Shown here one piece after another: positions 22,401 through 33,705 of a stretch of 64,000 bases of DNA. Both the position numbers and the translations under genes were made by a program. The notes under the pieces were generated by a model, which had not been told where the DNA came from, searched no databases, and was given only the letters and a program-made list of their open reading frames with translations. The stretch is from assembly GCA_963921935.1 (NCBI GenBank), contig OY998175.1, positions 306,737,484 to 306,801,483 of the forward strand, given 5' to 3'. This DNA comes from Galeruca laticollis. Its lineage: Eukaryota; Arthropoda; Insecta; Coleoptera; Chrysomelidae. Every line of letters starts with the position of its first letter. Positions within the stretch are counted from its first letter, which is position 1.

Positions 22401-24290
22401 TCCGTTTTAGCACCACTGTTATTTAACATATATACCATCAAATGCAGGAATTACACACTTCTACAATATGCTGATGACTTTGTAATATATGTCAAGGACA
22501 AAAAATATGAAAGTTGTCTAAATACTCTAAACAAGGCCACCTCAAACATCATAAAAGCTATTGAAGATGTAGGGTTCGATCTATCAACGTCTAAATCAAA
22601 TGTCACCATCTTTTCAAGGCACCGTATCCCAGAAACTCAGAACATCCAGTTGGGGGACCACATTATACCATATAAAAAAGAAATTAAGTACTTAGGAGTA
22701 ACATTAGATAATAAATTGAATTGGAAACCATATATCGAAGCAATCAAAATAAAATGTAATAAAGCCATTAATTTCCTCAAAATGATCACCAAAACATGGT
22801 GGGGCGCAAGTACTGAAATATGCCTATAAAGCATATATAAGGTCCATTTTAGACTATGGTTCCGTCCTATACGGATCGGCATCAAAACAATCACTGAAAC
22901 AGCTAGAAGTAATACAGAATAAAGCGTTAAGAATATGCTTAGGAGCGATGTCAACAACACCAGTGGAACCACTAAGAGTGGAAGCACTCGAACCACCATT
23001 GGAATTGAGAAGAACATTTCTTGCTGAAAAAATGGTACTTAAGAGTAAAGCAAAAAATCCTACACTGATGGCAAAAATATGTGAGTTAAATACATTGGAC
23101 CTAACGAATAAATATTGGAAAAAAAAGAACTCGCCTCTGATATGCACCGCATTTCATAACACCAATAAAGAAGAAATTTTAAGGTATGAAAGTTGCAATT
23201 ACTTTGAGAACATAGAACACTCTGCAAAAATAATAATTCCTGCGTACTCAGAAATACCAGAATTAAACTAAGAAAAAATTATCAGACTTACAAAAAAGAC
23301 AACAACAGTACAATAACAATATATACAGATGCATCAAAGACAACAAAAGGTACAGGCACAGCGTTCTATGTGCAAGAAACGAAAGAAGGAAAAACCTTTA
23401 AGCTAAGCAACGATTATTCTATATTTTCAGCAGAAGCTGCAGGCATAATGAAGGCGCTAAAACACACAATCCACCAAAAAAAGAAAAATGTATCTATCCT
23501 AACAGATTCGCTGTCTGCCATCCAATGTTTGAATAATAATGCAGTAGATACCATCACTCACCCGCACATTAAGGAAATTCAATCCCTATTACACCAACTT
23601 ACTAAAGAGAGTGACGTTCAAATAATATGGGTAAAAGCACATTATGGAATTTACGGCAACGAAAAAGCTGATCAGTTAGCCAAAACAAGTGCAGAAAAAG
23701 ATGAATGTCAACCAAACGAAGTGGCACTACAAGATTGCTTAAATAAATACAAAAGAAAATTTCAAGCAGCATGGAAAGAGAAATGGGACCACTATGTAAA
23801 AACAAAGCCTACTAGATACACACTACTGCATAGGGAAATACCATAACAACAGTGGTATAAAGGAATTAATTATTCACGTAGGGAAATTAGCTGTATAATT
23901 CGAATGAAATTTAGACACGCGTCGTACCCAGAGCACGAGCAAAATAGGCGTAATCGAATCAAACTTATGCACAGCCTGCAATGTCATAGGAGACCTGGAT
24001 CATATATTTTTTGAATGCTTGGAATATTGTAATGCCACGAAAGAACTTCATAATAACATAATACATGAAAAAATATTCCCTCCCATCAACATGTTACACT
24101 TACTGGCGCTGAATAACATCAAAATATTAGACTGCCTAGTAAAATTTCTAAGGATGACCAACATATCGACATAGTTAAGTTATATAGAGCTTGTGCCCTT
24201 TGTTACCCTAACCCAAATGATTATACCTTCCATCGATGGTCTACCTTTGTATGTGTTCAAATAAAGCCCTGAACGACCCCTAGGCGAGAA
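19460..24290 (+). pseudogene. nearly full-length I/R1-type LINE, degenerate
   Basis: ORF1 (start about 19586, MSSADPPDKGG) continues after a shift at about 19945 and ends in CCHC-type knuckles (NCLRYGHVAKQCKS and CINCSKKKEENHSC, about 20310-20415). ORF2 shows the endonuclease (IICGDFNAHNRTWGSY near 20985 and GSDHFPIL near 21180), reverse transcriptase (FLDVKGAYDSVE near 22214, GLPQGSVLAPLLFNIY near 22387, LQYADDFVIY near 22465) and RNase H (TIYTDASK near 23320, SIFSAEAAGI, ILTDSLSAIQ, WVKAHYGIYGNEKADQLA). It ends with a CxxC..H..C tail near 23965-24020. Several frameshifts and the missing start of ORF2 make it inactive. Same type as 6193-7873 but a different copy. Confidence 0.9.
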
Positions 24291-25382
24291 AACTTGTAAC
24301 CCTGTACCAATCCTTTGATCGAAAAGCGGTATTAACTTGAATCGCAGACGACGATAGTTTGATAGGTTAAATTAGGGCTCGCTTAAGTAATAGGATACAT
24401 ATCCACAACACGAAAATCAATAACAAATTCAGTATCGATTCTGATTGGCACTTAATTGAAATTGGATTCAAATATAAACTTCAAATACATCACTATATAT
24501 ATAACCTAACACAAAGTATTTGGCTGCATGGATACCTCCAAACGCCATAAAACAAAAAAAAGCAAGAATAAGTTGATGTACTACCTTTTAATTCCAGAGA
24601 TAGGGCACTCTCCAAGACGTCCATCTTGAGACACCTTTCCAAAAGGAGGTTTCTAATCTTGTCTTCAGTAGTTTTCTGTCCTGAGCATTATGAATTCAGC
24701 ACCAATTTATGATAGACCTTGACAATTTCCTTCAAGTATTTTTCGAAACTTTCAAAGTTAGCTAGCGAAATTATAAACAATTTTCTTATTAAAGAAACAG
24801 CCTGGGTAACCCTTTATCTTCATAAGTATATTCCAATTTACGCCTTTTTACAACTTTTAACCTTTGAGTATACATTTACAGATATCATCAGACATATTTT
24901 AGCCCTGACATTAGCATATTTTTATTCATCTTACTTAATTCCCTCGTCCCGTTTAAACTGCTTCCATAGATTCTCACTGACTAGATACAATTCCATTCCA
25001 AACTTCCAGGTTCCATAGTTGCTTCTTCCTGTCCATTTTCTTATTCCGGGTAAACTGAGAATATCCAGACATTTCTCTATTCCTCAAATCAGTAATAACA
25101 TGATATGATCAGAAAAGCTTAACAAATGACACTACTTATTACAGAAACGCATCTGGGCTCATATCATGTTGAATTTATGCACAAGAAAGAAGATATTGGC
25201 TTGTGAATAGTTATCACACTGTTTTGCGTTGCATATTTTCCCACATTTATTGCAAAAACTATGTTATGTTTCATCAACCAACCTAGAGAGTTTACAGTTT
25301 AATTGAAAAAATGCATTGTGAAAAGAGCTTTTATTGTACAAAACGTAATCACAAATTAATATGTATCATTAAAATCTTCAGC
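24291..25382. other. spacer downstream of IMP4
   Basis: No gene is recognised between the LINE tail and the IMP4 stop codon. The segment nearest IMP4 holds its probable 3' UTR; an AATAAA on the minus strand lies about 50 bases past the stop (near 25330-25335). Confidence 0.4.
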
Positions 25383-26402
25383 TTACGAAACATCTTCATC
25401 TTGGTTCCAACCATCTTCATCACTAAAGAATCTTCTCTTCACTGTCGTATTCATATAAGGTCGAAGAGCCCATTCCGTATCTGCAGAATCCACATTATCC
25501 AATGTACCCAATTTAATTTCATACAACCTTAATTGAAATCTTGGACCCACTTCACTTAATTCAATCTAAAACCATAATTTTAAGTATATTTAAAAAATTG
25601 TTGAATAACAAAACTACAAATATTAAAGATAAAATAAACGCCTACTCACCTGTCTATCTACAGTTTTATAAGTATGATGCCTGAAACTTATATAATCATC
25701 ATGGTTAGCAAAAGTAATAACTCTTTTTGAATCTTCCTTTGGAACTGGGAACAAATACTTCAATATACTCATAGTTCGTTCAGCTAACTGAGTCTTAAAA
25801 TTATGAAATATTAAATGAGGATACTGTTCAGAAACTGTACCAATATCAGGTATATCATGTCTCATAACAACGTCTGACATGTTGAAATAAGCTGTTGGAC
25901 CATATGGCAAATGGCATATAACTAATCCATCAGGTACACCTCTGTGTTCGTGAACGACTATAAAATCTGTCACATCATTCGCTCTACAAGCGTGTATTAG
26001 TTGTTTCATTTCATAATTACCACGATTCATTCTTTGAGCGTTAGGAAAAATCAATCTTAGTTCCTTAACGAACATTTTTAACCTGGAACTGGGATCTCTG
26101 GACGTTGTTATCACTATTTTTGGGTCCTCTACTCCTGCATACCTGTATTCATCATCCTGGGAATTTGCTACAGCTCCTCCACTTTCTCCACCAAGTCTAG
26201 CAGCTGCTTCTGGTCCTGCATCTTCCCATTCTATTTTCTTCGCGTAATGAAGTGCTTTCTTCTGTAGATCTCCATGGATAGTGGTGTGTTGGTCAAGACT
26301 CTTTTTTATCCGATCTTTTTTATCCTGTATAGATTTTTGTCGATCCTCGACTGTTTTTCTATATAAATATTCTCTCCGTAAACGTGCTTGCCGTCGAATC
26401 AT
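25383..26402 (-). CDS. IMP4: U3 small nucleolar ribonucleoprotein IMP4
   Basis: IMP4 binds U3 snoRNA with IMP3 and MPP10 in the nucleolar small-subunit processome, where U3 pairs with pre-18S rRNA. Two exons: 26402-25650 (ATG, 251 codons) and 25565-25383 (TAA), with an 84-base GT-AG intron in phase 0. The N-terminus is basic and helical (MIRRQARLRREYLYRKTVED). The Brix domain begins near residue 93 with IVITTSRDPSSRLKMFVKEL, includes NAQRMNRGNYEMKQL, VVHEHRGVPDGLVICHLPYG and HLIFHNFKTQLAERT, and ends in exon 2 with ELSEVGPRFQLRLYEIKLGT. The total of 311 residues is slightly over the human length (291), mostly from an acidic C-terminal tail. It is intact and head-to-head with UTP4. Confidence 0.96.
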
Positions 26403-26803
26403 TTTTAGCAGCTTTTTAAATACGTAAAACTTTAAAATAGTTCGAGCACATGGACAATAAACAATATCATAACCTCACAAGTACAAACGTCAACTGTCAC
26501 TCGAAAGTTGGAATAATAAACAATAGGAAATTCAGGAATAACTGAATATAGTGACCAAAAAATATCCTATTTTCTTAGAAGGCGTGAATCCAACCTAAGC
26601 AAAGCTGAGCTTGATGTTTAAATATTAGTTCTAAGTAAAACCTACAATGTTACTTATAATATCAAAGCCATCAACAAAAATAAACTGCGTCTTGCAAAAA
26701 TATAGATCGTTTACATCAAAATGTTATCAATTTTGTAATAAGGTAATTTAACTTGCCTTCAAACACCAATACTAATAATAGAAGTGTAAACGAGAATATT
26801 TAC

Positions 26804-26840
26804 CTTCAGGTTTTTGTTTTTTTGACGAAAAGTTGTCCAT
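26804..26840 (-). CDS. HMGXB4: candidate first coding exon of the HMGXB4-like gene
   Basis: On the minus strand ATG (26840-26838) opens a 12-codon frame, MDNFSSKKQKPE, ending in a single G before GTAAAT (donor at 26803-26802). The phase-1 end fits exactly the phase-1 start of the 18822 exon, giving ..KPE-DLEVTG. If correct, intron 1 is about 8 kb and contains IMP4 on the same strand plus a LINE. The assignment rests on reading phase and plausibility only; a cDNA would decide. Confidence 0.5.
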
Positions 26841-27794
26841 CTTAGAATATTTATGAATGAATTAATGGTATATCAATTATCTGTTTGATAATCCTATTAA
26901 TAACTAAATATGTATTAGAAATTAAAATGTAGTTATAAAAAACTATTTTTAAGATTTTTAAATTAAATTTGTGGAGGTTATTTTCTTCTTTTTCGGTTTA
27001 CACATTTGAAACATAGAGAAACTACTACTAATGCTTATACGTATATGTACTAATGAATAAGTATTATTGCTATGTATTCATTCTAGGCAACGTTCCTCAT
27101 ACTTTCTACCAATACAAAAACACACATTCGAATAATTATTTCTGTTGATAATGGCAAAGTATATCAAATATTTAAGCATTGTTAATGAATAAATAACTAT
27201 TCGACCTACTCGATAGGATTACAAGTTAACTGCTGCATTCAGCATCCATTAACAAAAATTGAATACCTCCTACTTTAATAAATAGAAACCCCAAAATTGA
27301 AAACATCATAAAGGTACTTAAAAACAAATCGCAAAATTAATAGAAAAAGTATATTTATCGGAAATATACTCTTTCTATGGCAAGACTTGTTAAATGTCAG
27401 TCTGTTATGTCACAACTAACTTAGTGCCAGCTTTAGAATTAAGAGAAAAGTAAATATCCCCAAAAATATCTACAGCTGGAACGGGTGAATTACTTTCCAA
27501 TTTCACAACATGGCGGCTGCGCTTGTCAGGTGATGAAAAGTACTTTCCGCACGCGGGAGAATAAAGATCACTTTCCATCATGGGAGTAGAGAGTGCGATA
27601 TGTGTTACTTTCCGATGTGGTCGTAGGAAAAGAATTTATTATAAAGCTCCATGGTTTCCATTGGTTAACTATTCTCGTCGTATATGAAGTGTTTAAAAAT
27701 AACTGACACGATGTTCTAAAAAAAACTTTAAGAATATTTACATCCACAAATTTTTCGCAATTCTCATACCACATAACATAGCCTCAAAAATTAA

Positions 27795-27955
27795 ACAGAT
27801 TTTTTCAGTCGAAAGCTAGCGCACGAATTTTGCTCCGTGGCTAGAAGCCTTGTTTATAGAGGGTAGTGTTATCTACAAACAAGGCTAGAGCGCGCCTTAC
27901 ATAAATAGTTCCTCACAGTTACTACTCTCTCTAGCAAGGTAAAAATTCGTGTTAC
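27795..27955. repeat. imperfect inverted repeat (small hairpin element)
   Basis: AGCCTTGTTTATAGA on the left is mirrored by TCTACAAACAAGGCT on the right, and the outer segments GCACGAATTTT and AAAAATTCGTG also pair. The arms are broken by mismatches. It may be a MITE remnant upstream of UTP4. Confidence 0.5.
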
Positions 27956-28254
27956 ACCCAAAGCAGAACCACTATTTTCAATTTCAGAGCAATATTAGTA
28001 CACATTAAAACCGCACGTGGCGGACCATCGAATGCATCAAAAACTCGGCCCTGTAGTTGACAGCAAAAATTAACACCTGTCACAAAAATTCAACATGTGC
28101 AGAATTGAGGTTATGAGCCTATAACTTTGTTATGAAAATACAGTTGTAAATTAGTTTGTAGTTACCCACGGTAAAATAGTGTTAATTCTCGAAAGTAAAT
28201 GTACTACAGCAATTACATGGTAAATACGTTCTTTTGATATATTAATATTTAACT

Positions 28255-30297
28255 ATGGCACATTGCAAAGTACATAACGTGCGCTTCTACAACCCAGTAC
28301 CTCAACCAATTCGATGTATGAAAATTCACTACGATACTAAAAAGTTGGCTTTATCTAGGGCAGATGCATCTGTGGAAATATGGAATTTACAAAATACATG
28401 GTTTATAGAAAAATCGATTGCACCTACCACAGAAAATTTCAGTATAGAGGATTTGGCCTGGTGTGATAACAGACTGTTAAGTGTTGGACTTCATGGACTG
28501 CTAGTTGAATATAATTTATCCAAATTATGCTTAGAAAATCGTTGGGCGGTGACAGGAGAAGCAGCTTTTTGCTTAGACGTTAATAAAACTAATTCAAAAA
28601 TAGCCATCGGTACAGAACAAGGATATCTGAATATATTCACAGTAGAGGAAGATGGAATTTACTTTAAAAAGTTCCTGGATAAACAAGAAGGTCGAATCAT
28701 ATCTCTTAAATTTGACTCTACTGGTAAATTTATCGTATCTGGAAGTATGGATGCGATTAGAGTGTGGAATGTTGAAACTGGTCATGCAATTCATAAAATG
28801 ACCACTGGTAGGTCTGAAGCAAATAAACCAACTATAGTATGGTGTATTAATATAACTAATGATTTTACAATAATAAGTGGAGACTCGAGAGGAAAACTTA
28901 CATTTTGGGACGGGAAAATGGGTTCACAGATAGAAAGTTATCAGTCACATAAAGCAGATATATTAACAATATGTTTGTCATCAAATCAGTCATCTTTATA
29001 TTGTGCAGGAGTAGATCCAAACATTATTAACTACGAAAAAATAACTATTAAAAGTGGAGCACAAAAATGGGTGAGGAGTATACAAAGAAAAATACATGAG
29101 CATGATGTTAATGCTTTGGTTTTGTTAGAAAATAGACTTTATTCGGGAGGTGCTGATAGTTATTTAGCTTGTAGTTTTCATCCACCTAAAACACTGTTGA
29201 AAATGCCGCCTCTATTACAAAACCCTTGTGTTCAACTAGCGTCTACAGCAAAACGTTTGTTATTAAGATATCCAAAACATGTCGAGTTATGGAGTCTTGG
29301 TAAAAGTAAAGATGTTGATGTTAATTACAGGGGGTTATTGTCACTGAACGATGAACCTAAGAAACTATTAGAATTAAAAAGAATAATGAAAAATTATGAT
29401 GATGAGGAAGATACAGAAGGAATAATCTGTAGTGCTATTTCTAAAGATGGAACATGGATACTATATAGTACTATTCAAGGAGTCAATTTATTCCAGTTCG
29501 TTTATGATGATGAAAATCCAAATCTTTTAAAAGTTGATAGTTTAGAACAGAAAAGTATACCTTGTCTTTGTGCTGCCTTTACTTCTAATAACAAACAGTT
29601 AATTACATGCCCAAACTCTGGAAATTTATTAGTTTATCAGCTTTTAGAAAACAAAGCTTCATTATTACAGACAATAGAAACTTCCAATCTGTTTGAATGT
29701 ATCACATTTTTAAACATCAGTAGTTGTAGTAATTACCTAGTGGTTGGAGATACTAAAAGTAATATAATATCATGGAAGTGGAATGGAAAGAAGAATAAAT
29801 GGTTACAACATTGCAAACTACCTCAATACAAATCTCCTCCACTGGTAATGGCTCTACATCCCAAAACAACGAATTTAGTTGTAGTATATTCGGATTCTAA
29901 GTTAATAGAATATGACCTGAAGAAAAAAGAATATACGAGTTTTTCCAAGGAATTTGAGAGAAGTGACTGGAAATCAAGACCGTACCCGATCAGAAACATA
30001 ACTTTTGATCCTAGGAATAAAAATAACATTATTTTACAAGACGACAGCAACATCATTATAATAAACAAAAAATTAAGTACAAATAAGAAAGGTAAAATTG
30101 CTAAGATTAATTCAGAGGAAAACAGTTTGGAAAAGTCATCGGAAGATTTTGAAATTTCTCTGGTTAAGAAATATAAACATTTGACACATTTAGAGTGGAT
30201 ACAAGAAGATGAACTGGTAGCCGTTGAAGTCAGTCCACTCACTATAATGGAACAACTCCCCCCTGCATTTTTCCAAAATACATTCGGAAATAAATAA
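28255..30297 (+). CDS. UTP4: UTP4 small-subunit processome component (cirhin)
   Basis: UTP4 is a t-UTP/UTP-A subcomplex WD40 protein needed in the nucleolus for pre-rRNA transcription and early 18S processing. This single-exon frame of 680 residues is close to the human length (686). The N-terminus KVHNVRFYNPVPQPIRCMKI, followed by LALSRADASVEIWNL, matches the cirhin start. WD-type blades follow (for example GKFIVSGSMDAIRVWNVETG near 160, then VSGDSRGKLTFWD-like near 215), and the second propeller region has NYLVVGDTKSNIISWKWNG near 500. The end, KHLTHLEWIQEDELVAVEVS then PPAFFQNTFGNK, is the conserved cirhin C-terminus. It is intact, with AATAAA about 45 bases after the stop. A 92-bp copy of its 3' coding end occurs inverted at 34319-34410. 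Confidence 0.95.
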   Translation: MAHCKVHNVRFYNPVPQPIRCMKIHYDTKKLALSRADASVEIWNLQNTWFIEKSIAPTTENFSIEDLAWCDNRLLSVGLHGLLVEYNLSKLCLENRWAVTGEAAFCLDVNKTNSKIAIGTEQGYLNIFTVEEDGIYFKKFLDKQEGRIISLKFDSTGKFIVSGSMDAIRVWNVETGHAIHKMTTGRSEANKPTIVWCINITNDFTIISGDSRGKLTFWDGKMGSQIESYQSHKADILTICLSSNQSSLYCAGVDPNIINYEKITIKSGAQKWVRSIQRKIHEHDVNALVLLENRLYSGGADSYLACSFHPPKTLLKMPPLLQNPCVQLASTAKRLLLRYPKHVELWSLGKSKDVDVNYRGLLSLNDEPKKLLELKRIMKNYDDEEDTEGIICSAISKDGTWILYSTIQGVNLFQFVYDDENPNLLKVDSLEQKSIPCLCAAFTSNNKQLITCPNSGNLLVYQLLENKASLLQTIETSNLFECITFLNISSCSNYLVVGDTKSNIISWKWNGKKNKWLQHCKLPQYKSPPLVMALHPKTTNLVVVYSDSKLIEYDLKKKEYTSFSKEFERSDWKSRPYPIRNITFDPRNKNNIILQDDSNIIIINKKLSTNKKGKIAKINSEENSLEKSSEDFEISLVKKYKHLTHLEWIQEDELVAVEVSPLTIMEQLPPAFFQNTFGNK

Positions 30298-30459
30298 ACT
30301 TTTTTTTTATATTCAGTACCTACTTAAGTTTGTAAATTTGTTAAAAATAAAGTAAAACAAATATTTTGAAGTTTATTGTTTTTGTGATTACATATGAAGA
30401 GTGCAGGGAAGAAAGGGGGAAGGTCATTTTTGAATGTTTTTGAGAAATTTCAATTTTAA

Positions 30460-30815
30460 AGTTTGAAACCCTATTTTAAATAGAATAATGACTTATTTGT
30501 TACTTTTATAATTTAAATGATTTAAATAAGTACCTGGTAACATTTTCATAAAGAATAAAATAAAAAATTGCTTATACAGGGTGCGAAAAAAATTTATTTT
30601 TCAGAGTTACACAGTAAGTACACTTACATTTTAGGTTTTGAATTTTGAAACCCTATTTTGAATAGAATACTGATTTATTCGTTACTTTTATAATTCAAAT
30701 ATGTACCTGGTAACATTTTCGTAAAGAATAACATGAAAATTACTTATACAGGGTGCGAAAAACATTTATTTTTTTACACAGTAAGTATGTAAAATTAGAA
30801 TTTAGGTTTTCGAAG
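30460..30815. repeat. ~178-bp tandem duplication inside the transposon
   Basis: The stretch from GAAACCCTATTTTAAATAGA (about 30466) repeats from GAAACCCTATTTTGAATAGA (about 30646). Both copies include TACCTGGTAACATTTTC and ACTTATACAGGGTGCGAAAA-like blocks and an ACACAGTAAGTA block. Two units, with about 10% differences by eye. Confidence 0.8.
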
Positions 30816-30827
30816 TATTTTGTTTCT

Positions 30828-32706
30828 TCTTGGTTAAGGCCTTTTTCTTAATTGGGATGACGGTGTGCGGCAAGTTCTTATAAAAGTTAATTGCCTTCTC
30901 AGTGCTGCATAGTTCCTTAAGATGTATTAAATCGCGATATTTCTCTGCAGATTCTCTGCTTCAAATCTGAAAAAGAATTAAATAAGACGTAGTTAAAAAA
31001 ACAAGGTTCTCTTTATGATGTTTTTCTTACCAAAATAAAGTTTAGGTGGTAGGACAAACTGGCCATCTGGAAGCTTGGGTGTGATTGTATTTTTCGATGC
31101 AACAATGCGGTTGTTGATTACTGAGGTGTTCCTGAACTCAATTAATCTAGGATGATCTTGTGAAACTTTCACTTCTCTAATCTCCCGAGATTTAAATGAA
31201 GGTTTGGTCATATAAATTGAGTCCAATAATTCTGTCCAATTTCGAAGAAGAGCTTGGTCAACTTCAATTACAGTAAAAGGTTCTGGTTTTACTCTGCCTG
31301 ATTTTATTTCATTAAACCAATCTTCTGGAAGTTCAGCAGGAATTTTTTGATTAATTAACCCCATGTCCCTGTCGCACTCCATGTAAGAGTGCCCCCGGAC
31401 CGGAAAAATCACTTCTATATATAGTATCTAATCTTATAGCAACATGGACTATGTAATGCAAATACCGAAAAACTGTAAAGTTCTTATTTTGACCCCCGCA
31501 CGAGTCACAGAAGATGCGCAAGTGTCTAACCTTACTACTCAGTTGAACAAAAATAAAAAAGTGGAGTAAAGACGCGACTTCGTTGGATCCTTTTCCGCCA
31601 ATTATTTCTGGATAACAATAAAAGGTAGCACTGTTTGTTGATATCACGTGAATGTTGAAAGAATGTAATGTAAGTTGCCTTTTATAATAGATATCATTGG
31701 TAGATAGATTTGGCATAGGTAGATTTTTTGAAAGTCCATCGCAATACATTCAAAATCAACTTGCTTCATGGCTTGTTTCCTGGCCAATTTTTTTCGCTGG
31801 TAAAATACTTCAGCCTTACTTTTATGCAGGTTATTCTCCACTGTTTTTTTTTCTTATCTCTGCTTCAGTATTTTTTTCATTTCGTCAGTAACATCTGTAC
31901 CACGTAGCTTGCTTTGAAGAACCTTAAGTTCAGCTAAAAACTGGTCGCACGAGCTGCAGGTATCGCTTCGTGGGTAACCAAAGCTTATATTAAAATTGGT
32001 ATTAAATATATGTCGATAGGTTTCGTATGACACAGGAGGATTCTTTGCTTCCAGATACAAATTGTGCATTTTTTAATGTTTAGGTCTTCAGGTAGGTACA
32101 GCTTTCTTGTCTTAGATCTGCTATAATGACTGTTGCGTCCCCTAAAACTGGAAATATGTGATTTAATCGTGCTTAATACGTGTTCTGGTAACTTATGCTT
32201 CTTAATATTATAGCCTCGCTTGTCCTTAGATACCTTGCCAACATTTTTTAAAGATTTCTGAATAGTTTCAATTCGTTTCTTTCCAATACCGTGCTAGCTT
32301 AAAAATGCTTTAAAGCATACTGGCACTTCTACAGTTCTTTCATCATTTCGTATTCTCACCCTAAACGCATAAGAGAAGCATAATGTAAGTTAGCACAAAG
32401 TTCATTTTTAGGTCTTCTTTGTTTCACCGGTAGTACCGTAATTAGCCCGCCCAAGTACATGTTTTGATCATTACGACGATTTAAAGAATTAAAATGGTTA
32501 ATTATAAATGACCGGTTTTGTTCGTTAACAACACTGAAACACTTTAGTCTTCTGCAGTGGCAATCTTCACCTACCTCGTGGCTTTGTTCTCGAAGTTTTT
32601 TCATCATATTACTGACTCGACCCGTAACTTTTCTCTTCCTGGTTTTCGCACAAGGAATGATGCCTTCATTTTTACTCACTATCATAGCTTCAGTATCGCT
32701 AGCCAT
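30828..32706 (-). pseudogene. DUF7869-like transposon protein, disrupted
   Basis: Frames on the minus strand assemble a protein of the uncharacterised arthropod family I recognise as DUF7869-like. The N-terminus is MASDTEAMIVSKNEGIIPCA, then a Cys motif CHCRRLKC near 32570. The middle has SFGYPRSDTCSSCDQFLAEL (CxxC), and the core has LRIFCDSCGGQNKNFTVFRY. Toward the end are VRGHSYMECDRDMGLI, LPEDWFNEIKS and a last segment SAEKYRDLIHLKELC near 30920. Frameshifts and stops occur near 32350, 32295 and 31400. The D-S-C-G-G-Q-N block suggests a nuclease/transposase-type fold, but the function is not established. Confidence 0.65.
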
Positions 32707-33139
32707 TTTTAACTTGAAACTTCAGCTAGGAACACGATCTTGTCAAACACAAAATACGCAGCGATACCAGCAATAAGCACGTCACACTCGCGTGATTGCT
32801 CGAGTAAACTAAAACAGTGTAAATATGTCGCCAAATCAAACAAATTCCAGTCAGGTCTCGACTCGAAAAGATTGACCTTTCCCATTTCTTGGCTGTCCGC
32901 GCGGACATTCTCCTTTTCTTCACTGTAAGGTATATTAATAAACACGTTTTAATATTGACAGGCTTCGATTCTTCCCTGTTTAGACATACATACTAATTCT
33001 ATAGGTATTTATAGCTACGCATTTCCACCATAAACTCGTTTTGCCAAAAAATTGACCTTCCCCCTTTCTTCCCTACACTCTTCATATTTAGTTTTATGTT
33101 ATTGTGATATTTAAAAAGTATTGAAAATTACCTGAGAAT

Positions 33140-33705
33140 CAATTAATAATAATAACAAAACATTTATTGGTACAACCAAATGGCCATTGACTGAGGTCCT
33201 TCAGCCAGTAATACTTACATTATTTATTATAATAGACTTAATAGGAATAAAAGTAACATTGTGTGTATATGTAAAAGAGTATAAACAACTAAGAAGAAAG
33301 AAAAAAAGTTATTGTTAGAATTTTCACTTCAACATTTTTCATTTTCCTTTAATGACTATTTACCACTTCCCAAACTGTCTTATGAGGATATTTTCGTTTC
33401 GACTGTTGCGTGAAATCTCGTTCTATGCATAGTGTATGCATAATTATTCTATTATGAATCTGCTTGGTACAGACTTGTTAATCTACCTTTTAGCAAAGAA
33501 TATTCTTTGCTTTTAGTGACTGTACATTTGTGGTTTGGTATAGAAGTTTGTTTGAAGGATTGTGGAGAGGGTTTGATGGATGTTTCATTTTTGTGATGGC
33601 TTTTAAGGTTATTGTCTCTGCTATCTGTAGTGTTTTCCATATGGGTCTTCTTATTGTCTGGTATATTAGATGGCCATACTCGAGTATGGGTCTACAGATA
33701 TTTTA
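33140..33705 (-). pseudogene. LINE reverse-transcriptase C-terminal fragment and 3' end
   Basis: Read on the minus strand, CRPILEYGHLIYQTIRRPIW followed by KTLQIAETITLKAITKM is the thumb region of jockey/CR1-type LINE polymerases. Two stops follow, then CTKQIHNRIIM, and translation ends near 33355. The 3' flank carries TTTATTGGTACAACCAAATG on the plus strand near 33162, resembling LINE 3' UTRs. A short RTE-type 3' tail block adjoins at 33706-33750. All parts are relics. Confidence 0.65.

Larger units (their letters stand above)
26403..28254. other. IMP4-UTP4 intergenic region
   Basis: This 1.85-kb region between the divergently transcribed IMP4 and UTP4 genes must hold both promoters. It contains a candidate HMGXB4 first exon at 26804-26840 and a hairpin near 27795-27955. 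No TATA box or other promoter element stands out by eye. Confidence 0.6.
30396..33083 (-). mobile_element. TIR transposon carrying a DUF7869-like gene
   Basis: Left end GAAGAGTGCAGGGAAGAAAG, continuing GGGGAAGGTCA, is the inverse of the right end with one mismatch (C/T) over about 35 bp. ATAT abuts both ends (30392-30395 and 33084-33087) and may be the target duplication. The element is 2688 bp and carries one decayed gene on the minus strand (30828-32706). It lies 100 bases past the UTP4 stop. I cannot place its TIR in a named superfamily. Confidence 0.75.
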
